From positions 62,001-126,000 of the forward strand of contig JAIUPT010000050.1 in assembly GCA_022315425.1 (NCBI GenBank): a DNA stretch of 64,000 nt. The letters run 5' to 3'. The stretch comes from Pseudevernia furfuracea. Lineage: Eukaryota > Ascomycota > Lecanoromycetes > Lecanorales > Parmeliaceae. Below the pieces are notes generated by a model. The model saw only the letters and a list, made by a program, of their open reading frames with translations, searched no databases and was not told where the DNA came from. Positions within the stretch are counted from its first letter, which is position 1, and every line of letters begins with the position of its first letter. Both the position numbers and the translations under genes were made by a program. Below are positions 23,070-33,467 of this stretch, piece by piece.

Positions 23070-24692
23070 CTATCCACTAGGAGCGAATGCGTACCTGGGC
23101 ATCTGTGCCATCTTCTCTTCAGGGCTGACTTCGTTGTCTGAGTATATCAACTTCATGTTCTTGTCCTTTTCTTTCTTTCCCTTTTTCTCTTCTGCAGGCC
23201 CTTCGATCTTGGGCAACTCTGGTTTGGCCTCTGCAGCACCCGCAGCTTTGTCCGCGTCTTTAGCCGCACCCGAAACAAGATCATCCAGGGACGTAGCGTT
23301 CGCTGATAGAGGAGGGGCCGGAAGCGAGTTTGGTGGGGGTCCACTGCCGGCTGGCCCACCAGGACCTCCATTCTGACCGTGCAGCTGTTGAGCGTTGTGA
23401 GCATGCTCTGTAGGATTGGGCGGCCCGGGCAGCTGTCCTTGGTGCATCTGCTGCATTTGGAAGGCGTTCACTGGTGGCGCACCAAAGGAAGGTCTCTGAG
23501 GCAGTCCAGGTGCTGGGGGCAAGCTGCCAGGACGTTGGGGCATGGAATGCTGCGGTGGTGCAAAATTTTGTGGGGGTTGGAATTGGTTTTGTTGGTATGG
23601 AGGAGGCGGGGAACCGCCGTATGGGCCGTTCTGGAAATTTGGAGGCCCAGTCTGGAATTGAGGTGGAGGCCCATTCTGAAAAGGATTCGGTGGTCCGTTC
23701 TGGAAAGAAGGCGGCCCATTCTGGAATTGTGGAGGAGCGTTCTGGAAGGGTGGAGGAGCGTTTTGGAATTGAGGAGGCGGTCCGTTCGGAAATTGAGGTT
23801 GAAAGCCGGGCCCACCTTGCTGGGGGAATTGTTGAGGCGGCCCAAAGCCTTGATTTGGAGGTGGACCAAAGCTGTGCTGTTGTGGGGGAAATGGAGACTG
23901 CGATTGTTGGTAGGGCGGTGATTGCTGAGCGTAAGGTTGAGGAAAGGCAGAGTAAGACGAGTTTTGAGGTGGGCCTCCAAATGGCAGTTGCTGCTGCTGC
24001 TGGGGAGGATAGCCTGGCGAGCCAGCCTTGTCGGATTGTCTTAGTTCAAGTTGGGTGAATAGCGTCGTCGAATGACTCACATAGTTTCCAGGACTCTGAC
24101 CCAAGCCCGGGCTCTGATTGCCTTGCGCCATCCCACCGGGTGTATTACCTCCACTGCTAATTCCAGCTGCCTCTTCTGCCGCCTTCTTTGCCTTGTGTTC
24201 TGCTAAACGCTTCTTCAGATCAGACGGAGGCTCAAATTTGGGTTTCTTGGCTACGCCCCCTCCCCCTGGGGGTCCAAGGTTGCCAGTCGCAGCTCGGCGC
24301 TCAGCTTCAGCTAAGGCGAACTGCTGTAGGACGCGCTGATTATGACTTTGTGCGACATCGTCCGGAATTCCTTCCATGCCAAAAATCTCGACATCCAGGC
24401 CTGATCGATTGGGAAGCGCGTGTTCAATGATCGTGAGGGTCTCCTTGTGGACTTGAGTCATATGAACCGACAGACCTAGAGGCTGCGTTAGCTGAGAGCC
24501 TGACAGCCTACGAGAGGATTACGTACCACCTGCCGTATTGAGCCTTCGTGCGCATCGCTCGCACTTGAAGTGTTTGGCCTTCTGGTGGTTGATGAGGATC
24601 TTGAGGTCGTCAAAGTCCCTCTCGCAGTAGTAGCACCATGGCCTCGCGAGGGTCTCTTCGATGTCAGGGTGCTTACGCTTCGCTTTACCCAT
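23070..24692 (-). CDS. BuGZ/ZNF207-like zinc-finger protein
   Basis: Exons 24692-24527 and 24475-23070 join across a 51-nt intron (GTACGT...CTCTAG) to give 523 residues. The N-terminus MGKAKRKHPDIEETL is followed by two close C2H2 fingers: Cys20/Cys23/His36/His41 and Cys44/Cys47/His60/His65. The second finger is completed only by the splice. This layout and the following HKETLTIIEHALPNR match metazoan ZNF207/BuGZ, which binds microtubules and Bub3 and takes part in spindle assembly and splicing. The long remainder is low-complexity Pro/Gln/Gly/Asn with repeated QNGPP-type units. A 54-nt in-frame segment (24080-24027) has GTGAGT and AG ends and may be an intron, shortening the protein by 18 residues. 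The C-terminal end is uncertain. Confidence 0.85.
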
Positions 24693-25594
24693 GGCTTATT
24701 AGTTCAACGGCTTCTTTAAGGGCGCCAGGGGTGTGTAAAGAGTGTAGACAAGCTCTGAAGCAAAGGATTGTGAGGGTGAAAAAGTTGTCGAGGAAAGAGA
24801 GAACTCAGGAGGCTCAGATGGTATCGCAGAAATGAGATTGAAGATGGCGCTAGTAGAGTACGCTAGCTGTCGGACCCTTACTTCTTTAAGTTAGACATTA
24901 GCCATTCGCCAAGATTCTTCACAAAGTCTGCAAGAGCCTCACTAAACTCTCTGCTATCATTTGTCGCCACTCTAGAGTAGTCCTTCAACAAAGACTCTCT
25001 GCATCTGACCCTTAGAATGCCCAAAGAGTATGCATGAAATCGAGGTCCGAGATTGAGCTTTTCTATTGGTCTTTTTCTTTACTCGTGCCCAGTCAATCTT
25101 AACGTTCCAAGTGACGCATTTCCCCCGTTCAACATCTGCTTTCTATAGAGATCAGACCTTCCGTAAGCATACCTCCTAAGCATACCTTACCGCGACCACT
25201 CATCTCGATGATCCCGAGTGTAATTCTCCTGGTGCCTTGACTTGCATTTCGGCATCCCGTGCTCTCCTAGCATAGCATAAAAAGGTACTCGACCCCTTGA
25301 CCCTCCCATGGGATACCACAAGGCTGCCACCTAGTGTGCAGATACCTGACAGCCTACGCGTCATGCGTTGGGTTGCAAGGTAGGTCGATCAATCTACTAG
25401 TTGCAAGAAAAAAGGACTATCATAGTTCATGCCTTCTTCTCGAAAGAGGATGCCACGGGGGCATGACTCCAAGCGGTCCTACATCTGGTTACAGTGCGTG
25501 AAGTATTGCATGGTCATAATGAAAGGGATCGTCCCCTGATTTTGTCGCAAGCAAAGGTCTACCTAGTCTAATGTTTCTAGCCGACTCTCCGCTC
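24693..25594. other. Intergenic, no gene recognised
   Basis: Promoter side of the zinc-finger gene and 3' side of the LRR relic. No domain or repeat seen. Confidence 0.5.
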
Positions 25595-26860
25595 TTATCC
25601 CTCCATCTCAGCCGCAAGCTGTGAGTCATCTGCAATTATCACACTGTTCACGGTCTGCATGCCATCCTGCCACACATTATTCAAAACCAGTTGTCCACGT
25701 CGAGCCAGCCCTGCATCCTTATTTCGGTATGCACTGTCAATCAGTCTGAGGTCCTTTGGGCTGATCAACCATCGCTTCTCCTCGGCATCGAAGCAAGCAA
25801 CGTCAATGGCCCCGTACAAGTACCGAATGTTCTCCTTGATGCGCTCATTCACAGGGAGCTTGACCCCAGTGGATGCCTTATCGTATACGCTCTCTGCTGA
25901 GAAAACCACTAGCGTCTCCGATCTCACTACCTCTTCTGAAATTGACTCAAGCGCTGAGAGTGTCATGCCGGTCATGCCAAGCTCGAGCATTCGTCGTGTT
26001 TCGCAACTTGACACCAATTTCTTTACACTATTCACCACATCATCTTCGGGGTAATTATATCGCATGCCGAGATCTTCTGTTGCAAAGCTTTGGCCCATGT
26101 GCAGAGTCATGAGTCGTGGATGACCTTTGAGAGCTTGCAGTATTGACTTTGCCTCCTTGGGTTTCAATCGCAGGAAGCGAGAGTCAGACGAAGAAGCGAT
26201 TTATTGCTCGCAAGGCCTTCAGCTAGTAGTTTTGCGCCAGCGTCTCCCATGGGGTTGGCACTTAGGTACACCGACTCCACTGTGCCGTGTGGCGATAAGT
26301 GGTAATTTGCGAGACTCTTGCATTCGGATTGGCCTATCCTTACGGCTTTGAGGTAAATATGTCTCAGTGCGGTACGGCTGTCGTAGTTTGCCAGAAGTGA
26401 GAAGAGAAGAGCGACACCCTCATCGCCTAATTCTTTTTGATCGAGATCGAGGGTGCGTAGTTTTCAGGTCTTGTTGATCAGAGCATACAGAGCAGTAGAC
26501 GCCTTTGGACCAAGCGGATTTCGCTTGAGCCAAATGTTGGTAATAGAGGTCGAGGTTTTCCATGCTAAGACGAGGCGCTTAAATCCAGCAGGGTCAATGC
26601 AATTGCCGGCAAGATACCAGGTCTCCATGCGGTCAGGGTGCGCAAGAGATCGCACGGGCACCTACAGGCCCAATCATGTCATCACCGAGCAAGAAGCGCC
26701 GAACGAAGGTATTGCTCTCCAGATTGGTCATGATCTGAGAGATGTTAGGTGGGCCGAGGACCCTAGCAAAGTCAGCACCAACTGTCCTGACTTGGAAACA
26801 ATAGGACTGTGTCTTCAAGGAGCAGCGACCGAGCCGAATTGTGTAGCTCGGACTGTTCAA
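25595..26860 (-). pseudogene. Leucine-rich repeat (RNI-like) protein gene, disrupted
   Basis: Consecutive leucine-rich repeats run through three frames on the minus strand: FVRRFLLGDDMIGPVGARAI (26770-26650), METWYLAGNCIDPAGF and TNIWLKRNPLGPKAS (26630-26470), LRTLDLDQKELGDEGVALL and VESVYLSANPMGDAGAKLL (26460-26180), then PRLMTLHMGQSFATEDLGMR to the C-terminal SPKDLRLIDSAYRNKDAG and a stop at 25595. The blocks follow the usual order of a fungal ribonuclease-inhibitor-like protein. Breaks are a frameshift near 26645, a TGA at 26466-26464 and a frameshift near 26168. Such proteins are cytosolic interaction scaffolds. The 5' end is uncertain. It is most simply a recent pseudogene, though base-calling errors could explain it. 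Confidence 0.75.
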
Positions 26861-28315
26861 CAGTCCGCTGTCGCCTTAGTTTCGTGTAAAGCTTGAAGCC
26901 AAGAACAGGGTGTGCTTTGCGTGAATTGATTCTAAAGATGACGTGCTGGCACAGAAGGACGCCGCAGTGAAAATACTTAGAAGGTTGGCGTCAACAACCT
27001 ACCATTTCGATTAATTCACATTTTACAGAGGTCCATGCGCCCATCCTCGTACAGTATTCCTTTCTCGAATTCGGCAACGTCGACGCCATCGTATGGCCCC
27101 TGCCCTTTCGAACCCTGAACGAAAAGGTCAGCATGAATTCATCGGCGCAAGAGCTTAGGTTACAAGCGAGGTACGGAACGTGGAACGAAGCCGTTTGCTC
27201 GATCTTCTGACTCCGAAAATGGTGTCGATAAGAAGAAAGCAAGTTCATATTCAAAAGTGTCATAAGTACCCCCCAAACACCCAGATGATGGAAGAACGCC
27301 GCCAAACTCTCTCCGTCACTGATGGTGACAGGCATAGGCAGCCAGCGCAGGCGCACCGGCAAGAGGGAGCGGATCCCCCAACTTCGTCCCAGGCCCTTTG
27401 ACACAAAGAACCCGCAGTTTCCGCTCGGGATGGTGTCTCCGCCTCAGCTTTTTTAGCCACAATTCCTCCGCTTTCCGAGCCGCTTCATCCCTTTCCCGAA
27501 GGAGCACGATAATATAATCCTTGTCACACTTGATCAACCCGTGGGATGTTGAAGTCGGCGTAACTCGGATGCAAACAAGCGCGGCAACTCCGTGTGCGAG
27601 AGCGGCCGCTTTGTTGATGGGGCCGGGTTTGGACATCAGCATACCCCCCTCCCCCCTCCCCCTTTCGGAACAGACAGAATGTGGCAGAGAAGGGGGAGAA
27701 AAAAACCGCGCTCTGCCCTCCCCCCCCCCCCGGGTGCCGGTCTCCGAGTTGTTACGTACGTACCTGCACGTCGTCGGCGAGGAGCGCTGAGACGTTCCGT
27801 GTGTGTCTAGTATTTTATCCTTGTACAGGGGCGCGCGAATGAAGGCTAGCCCGGTACTCGGCACTCTGGGTTTGTGAGGGGTTGTCCAGGGAAGACGACG
27901 GGATTGCTTTTTTCCATCTTTGCCCGTCCGGGGACGAGCTATCTGCAGAGCAGTAGTGTAGATCGCCATCCGTTGACAAGGTTGAGGTTTGTTGACGGTG
28001 ACATGTCAAGGTCTGTAGCTGTAGCCATGATTTCTTTCTGCGATGAGTAAAATTTATCTCACACACAGAGGTCTGTAGACAAGTTCGTAGTAGACATGTT
28101 TGAAGGGTTGACATCTTCTAATGAATCGCCACGCCCAACCAAGGGAGTCATAACGTCATGAGAGTCACAGGACACGAACTTCCATCACTCGTAACGACTC
28201 GGATTGAAAGGCTTGGCATCAAGCGGATAGGAGAACAACAAAACGTCAAGATCCACCTTACAAAAGCAACAAACAGCCCATCGTTTTCCGACCCCCGAAG
28301 AAAAAAACCCCCCCC
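26861..28315. other. Intergenic with G/C homopolymer runs
   Basis: A minus-strand frame (27969-27316) includes a charged segment but has no domain or clear splice structure, and it spans a long C-rich run at 27645-27735. I do not call a gene here. Confidence 0.4.
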
Positions 28316-29332
28316 CTACACCTCCTCAGCCGCCAAAGCAACCAAACTAAACCCGACCTCACCCCGCAGCACATCCTCGCGCAAGAACGTCTTCACCCCC
28401 AAATCCAACCCCCTCTCACTCAACACGTCCTCCCCCTCCCCCAACAACCCCCTATCGACCGGCCCTTTCATCCCCCCATTCAGCTCCCACAGGTGGCCGT
28501 CCCCCCCCTCGACAAACGTGACGAAATGATACCCGTACGCCTCCCCCTCCCCGACCTTCAACTCCCCGGGGGGCGAATCCCCCAGCCGCGCCGCGGACCG
28601 GTGCGCGGCCTCGATGTCCGGGTCGTCGTGGAGCAGCCGCGCGCGCCGGTCCGGCTCCAGCGGGACCGCGGCGTCGACGAACGCGGAGAGCGGGGACGAG
28701 GGCCGGATGTGGGAGCGCGCGGGGCCGTTGCAGATGGCGTGGAGGAGGGCCATCAGGCCGCAGGAATGGCGGATGGTTTGGCGGATCCAGAGGATGGGTT
28801 CGCCGGGCCCGGAGGAGGCGTAGGCGGTCATGGCTGGGGTTCACGCGTAGCCATGTGTCAGTTTGGGTTCGAGGGGGGGGGGGTGGGGGTTTTCAGTTGG
28901 AGCAAACTTTGTTACAGTACGTATTTTGTGTTCTCAAGCAAGGCGAGGAATTTGAGCGCAAGGAGGGCGGGGGAGGGATTGATGATTGATGATTGATGAT
29001 TGATTGATTGTTCCGTGGAACATCTTCGTTGCTTTCTTACCATCATTTTCCGCTTCCCTTGCACGTAAATATACGGCAGCGGGACAGATGAATATTAGTG
29101 CGTATGCTGGGCGCGGGATCAGAGCGAGGAGGGAGGGAGAAGAGAGGGAATAGACGTCGTGGAAACCAAGGGTGGAGGAGACGCCGAGGTGGTGGATGAG
29201 GTGGGAGAATACGGCAGGATTATTTTCTGGGTGGTTTGGGATTAGAGAGTGCGATTTATCGATCGAGGGGTGGGGAAGGCGTGACTGACCTAGAGCGATG
29301 AAGGTTTTCGGGTAGGTGGTGTCGGAGGCCAT
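28316..29332 (-). CDS. Ubiquitin C-terminal hydrolase (UCH-L1/L3, yeast Yuh1 type)
   Basis: Three exons, 29332-29290, 29226-29041 and 28833-28316, join in phase to give 248 residues, normal for the C12 peptidase family. The start MASDTTYPKTFIALENNPAVF is spliced from exons 1 and 2. The oxyanion Gln95 and catalytic Cys101 lie in QTIRHSCGLMALLHA; His179 lies in YGYHFVTFV. The third triad residue, the Asp of the usual ELDG, is Asn196 here (ELNGG, codon AAT). The family cleaves small adducts from the ubiquitin C-terminus in the cytosol. The third exon is strongly GC-rich compared with the first two. The unusual Asn may lower activity or may be compensated. Confidence 0.9.
28976..29008. repeat. 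TGAT/TGATGAT microsatellite in UCH intron 2
   Basis: Repeated gattgat units within the second intron of the UCH gene; they overlap no exon. Confidence 0.8.
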
Positions 29333-29541
29333 TATTGTGATGTGATGGTATTGATGTGCTTATGGATGGGAGGGTCTTTCTTGGTGTTCTTATAAAGTAA
29401 TGTATAATTTTGATGAGAATAATGCATCAGCAACTAGACTAATCACGTGACTGTATCATGTAAGCGGCCGTATGTGTATTAATGTATGAGTTACACTTAA
29501 TCCAGTACTGTTGTAATTGGTGATAGGCTACTTGTGTATCA

Positions 29542-31953
29542 TCACGCATCTTTCGCTTCTTTCCTCACGCTACCGACTCCAAGCTCTCCCCTCCCATGCT
29601 TGCTTGCCTTCTCTTTATCAACACGAATAAAGGGTCGATAGCGTGGTTCCCACATTTGCTCTCGGATCCATTCTTCGAGATCTTCGTCTTCCTCTGGGAT
29701 CTCCTTTTCGGTAGCCAAGCCTTCCTCAATGGCTTGCTTGATGACTGCCTTTGCAACGTGGACGCTGATTTCTCGCACGTCGATGACATCTGGCACCAGG
29801 CCTTTGTCAGGGTCTTTGAGAGCAGGTGATTGAGCGGCTATGGCTTTAACTGCCGCTACAAGCATTTTGTCCGATAGGAGACGTGATCGACACAAGACGG
29901 CGCCAAGACCGATGCCTGGAAATGCAGTCGAATTGTTGCATTCAGCTACGGAGGTGATCAGCGCTGGCTTTACTTGGAAAGATTATCTCTCGACCACTTA
30001 CCAACCTCGTACTTCTTCCCACTGTACTCCACAGGTGGGAAAGGACTACCCGTGGCTATTAAAGCTTTGCCCTTTGACCATTCATTGATATCCTTTGGAT
30101 CAGCCTCATGAAGCCGAGTAGGATTGCTCAAAGGGAATATAATAGGTCTTTCAACATGCTTCGACATCTCCTTTACTATCTCCTCGGTGAAGGCTTTCGG
30201 CTTCGTTGATGTTCCAATCATCACATGCGGCTTGACCTCTTTGATCACTGAAAGAAGGTCGTTGTGGTCCTTGCCCTGCCACTCTTTGTCGTCGCGAGCG
30301 AATGGACCTTGGCCGATCGTGAGGTCTTCACCTTGGGATTTGAGCAGAAGTCCAGGTCTGTCAACGCACCTTGCAGAAGATCGTGAGCAAAGGGCATTTT
30401 CGATTTTTTTGATACGACTTACCAGATTTGTTTCGCTGCGTCATCCTTGGATTTGCCGCTCTCGGTTGCAATGGCATCTCGGACTTGATCCGCAATTCCG
30501 ATTCCTGCTGTTCCAGAGCCAAAGACCACCATCCGCATGTCTGTGAGTTTCAAGTCACTGACATGGAGACCCGCCATGATGGCAGCCAATGTAATGACTC
30601 CCGTTCCTTGGATGTCGTCGTTAAAGCAAGCGACCTCAGGCCTGTACTTGTCCAGTATTCTTCGGGCATTGGTCAAGCCAAAGTCCTCACTGTCACATAT
30701 GAGCAGTGTATCAGGAACTCAAGCGCGTGCAAAAAATTCTTACAAGTGTAGATAGGCGCCGGGATACAATTTGCCTACGGACTGGACGAACTTGTCAACA
30801 AACTCATCATACTCTTTGCCACGTACACGTGGCCGTCGAAGACCGAGGTAAAGATCATCGTTCAGCAATTGGTGGTTCTGGATTGTGGTCAGCTACTTGT
30901 TACGTTTGGACGAAAGAAATTGCGCACGTCTGTACCGCAGTCAAGCACGACTGGCAACGTTCGAGAGGGATGAATGCCGGCACAAAGGGTGGTGAGGACG
31001 AGTTTGGCGACGGAGATCAAAATGCCTCCAACGCCTACCCCAATCCATTAGCGACTTTCGTGAAGCTGACATACCGATATTTACCTTGGTCACCAATCCC
31101 AAGAATCTATCTCCTGGTCAGCCCTTTCCGAATCAAGTCTGCCTAGAGCAATGGTGACTTACCTCTTCACCATCAGTCACGACAATGTAGTCAATGTCCT
31201 CAGGATCACCCCATTGAGCCAAATTGTCCTCAACCCGGTCTTGATCGTAGATGTTCAAAAAGCAGCCTTCTGGTCTCCTGAACACCTTTGAAAAGTTCTG
31301 AATTGCATCACCTTCCGTAGGCGTATAGATGATTCCGAACATCTCTTTGAGATGCTCTTGTATCAGCTACAAGATACGCAAAGAAAGCGCTCGTCAGTAT
31401 CTAGCAACGTTCTTCACAAGCGGATTTGACGGACTAGTAAGGAAGTCCAGTGGTAGGTTCGAGCACATACCTTATAATACAGCACCTCATTCTGCTCCTT
31501 CATACTCGTCATAAACGTATTCTTCGCCAACGCATCCGTGCGTGTGCAATATTGGCGATAGGCTCGTTCGACCTGCGCTTCCAACGTCTGTACATTAGGT
31601 GGTAGCAGACCGTAGAGCTTGAAGTCTTTGCGTTCATTGGAAGGAAAGGCGCTGCCTTTGTTGTGGTAGGGGGAGCGGAGAAGCGCTGAGCCCTGGATCA
31701 TTGGTCAAACTGGGTTCGTTGAGAAGATGGGCAAGGGAGTGAGGCTTGATACAGTCAGAGCACATTCTTCAGGGCCGGAAGTTGATAGAGGGAGATGGCC
31801 GAATTTAGGATTGTTCTTGTCCTTGGCGCGAGAAGACATGGTGCGCGAGGACGGTTGTAGGAAAAGGGGAATTCTTGAGCAGTTTCGGCAGGCTGGGGTC
31901 AGAGACCTTGTTATGTATTCCAGGGCGCTGCTCTGTGCAAGAGTAGATGCCAT
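29542..31953 (-). CDS. NAD-dependent malic enzyme, probably mitochondrial
   Basis: Nine exons: 31953-31753, 31692-31471, 31366-31163, 31106-31085, 31034-30928, 30877-30744, 30689-30423, 30369-30002 and 29945-29542. They total 1929 nt and encode 642 residues. The enzyme decarboxylates malate to pyruvate with NAD(P) reduction. Family blocks are NKGSAFPSNERKDF, IIYTPTEGDAIQNFS, ILGIGDQGVGG (the 22-nt exon 4 encodes its core), CGTDNHQLLNDDLYLG, FEDFGLTNARRIL, CFNDDIQGTG, the dinucleotide site VVFGSGTAGIG and NNSTAFPGIGLG. The first 40 residues are rich in Ser, Arg and hydrophobics without acids, as in a mitochondrial presequence; an in-frame Met (MSSRAKDK) could give a cytosolic form. The C-terminal tail is highly charged. 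Confidence 0.95.
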
Positions 31954-32829
31954 GAAGGAACACCCGACGTTACCCTTCGGGAAGCGGTAAATTACCAGTC
32001 CATACCCCTGCACGAGCACCAAAAATCTAGGGTGTAAAGTATTTTATTATCTATAGGATTAGGGGTATGAATTGTGCAACGTGATTCTGATTTTCGAAAT
32101 CCTAAGATTCAGACGACAGTCCCGGGGCACGAGTATACTTATTGCGACAAAGTTGGGTAGCCTGGAGGCTTTGGGGGAGCTTACAGCTGATTGTCTCGAT
32201 TGTATAGGGGCAGGTGGGGGTGGTGGGGGGAGGGGCGCCGGGGGCTTCACCAGCTGAGCAGCGGGCCGAAGGCGCGTGGTGGAGGAGCTCCTCGGGAGTT
32301 CAGGGAAGAGGCTACGTCGTCACGTCGCAAGAGAAACCAGGAAGGGTCTAGAAGTACCTTAGAAGAGAACAGGTCTTGGCTTCAACAATGAGATAGGCGT
32401 TCATCCATCTGGAGCCTGAACCTACGTCCTTTGCTACTGTACTGTAATCTGTATCGAGGTTCAGCTACAAACAAGCATTGAGATGGGATCGACCCAGAGA
32501 ATGCTCGATACTGCAGGTCACACTTTATCTCGAGGTCAATGCATGCGAAGACCGAAAGATCTATTTCCGTTCAATGAAAACGCAAAGCCCGCAAGGAAAG
32601 CGATGCTAGGCTGGTGCTATGTATCCTAAAGATCGAGTCCCAAAACGCGCTCACGGCAAGATGCCACAAGCGACAGGCTGAAACCGACGCTGTTGCTGTA
32701 TCCCGATCCAGTAGGAGAATACACAGCATATTTATCCCTTCCGCTGCCATGGCGCCCTTGGCCTGATGTCATGCTCTGCCCTTCTCAGTTCGAACGGACA
32801 AAATCTCGCAATCATTTCAGCAGCCACCG
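31954..32829. other. Intergenic between divergent genes
   Basis: Holds the 5' regions of the malic enzyme (minus) and the secreted protein (plus). A G-rich run lies near 32212-32245. No gene recognised. Confidence 0.5.
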
Positions 32830-33375
32830 ATGTTACCCTGTCTGGTGATACTGACTACTACCATTCTCGTCCTGTGTAACTTAGTCTCAAATAAGGAGGT
32901 AGGAACCCGGCACCTTGCTTTACGCCGAGGATGCTCCCTCGACTGCCTTGATGTCTTACCCCTTGGCCCTTCAACACTACTCAAGCCTCGAGTAATTCTC
33001 CTACCATATCTCATGGGCCCGGAATGGATAGTCGACCATCACGATTTCACCTGCATGCTGCCAATCAGCGCGGCCGCCGCCGTTATGCAAGATTTCTATG
33101 AGGACCTCGCCGCATACGCGGCCACCACGTTGACTCCCGCTTCACGCGGTTACCACATATGGCTTGGGCAGCTTTTGTTGGAGGTTGTGGCGCCGCCTGG
33201 GTTCATCGTCGACTGGATAATAATACAGCAGTTTGCCTTGGATATGCTGAGGATGACCAAGACGGGTTATACGAACGCGTATCAGATCAACTTTATACAC
33301 AGGCCGACAGGGATGATGGTGACGTTCAATTTGTACGCTGGATGGCGGCGGGCGGTAACTGGAGGAGAGCCGTGA
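32830..33375 (+). CDS. Small secreted protein of unknown function
   Basis: A single-exon frame of 181 residues from an ATG. The N-terminal MLPCLVILTTTILVLCNLVS is a clear signal peptide or anchor. The mature part carries FTCMLPISAAAAVMQDFYEDLAAYA, then hydrophobic and aromatic blocks (HIWLGQLLLEVVAPPGF, DWIIIQQFALDMLRM), and ends with a strand-rich segment (IHRPTGMMVTFNLYAGW). Only four to five cysteines are present, mostly near the N-terminus, so it is not a classic cysteine-rich effector. Similar small secreted proteins of this general plan are common in filamentous ascomycetes, but I cannot name a family. It faces away from the malic enzyme. Confidence 0.6.
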   Translation: MLPCLVILTTTILVLCNLVSNKEVGTRHLALRRGCSLDCLDVLPLGPSTLLKPRVILLPYLMGPEWIVDHHDFTCMLPISAAAAVMQDFYEDLAAYAATTLTPASRGYHIWLGQLLLEVVAPPGFIVDWIIIQQFALDMLRMTKTGYTNAYQINFIHRPTGMMVTFNLYAGWRRAVTGGEP

Positions 33376-33467
33376 CCTCAGACGGAGGTAGGGTTGGGAC
33401 GCTAGACTTGATGTCAATGTAGAGTCTTTCCAACGATATCCAACAATGTCGGAGCCAGCTCCATAGC

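Noticed and set aside
23379..24058. Plus-strand frames over the zinc-finger gene
   Set aside because: Arg/Leu/Trp-rich shadows of the low-complexity Pro/Gln/Gly tail encoded on the other strand.
27316..27969. Minus-strand 217-codon frame
   Set aside because: It crosses long C-rich runs, has a non-family charged composition and no clear domain; too weak to call.
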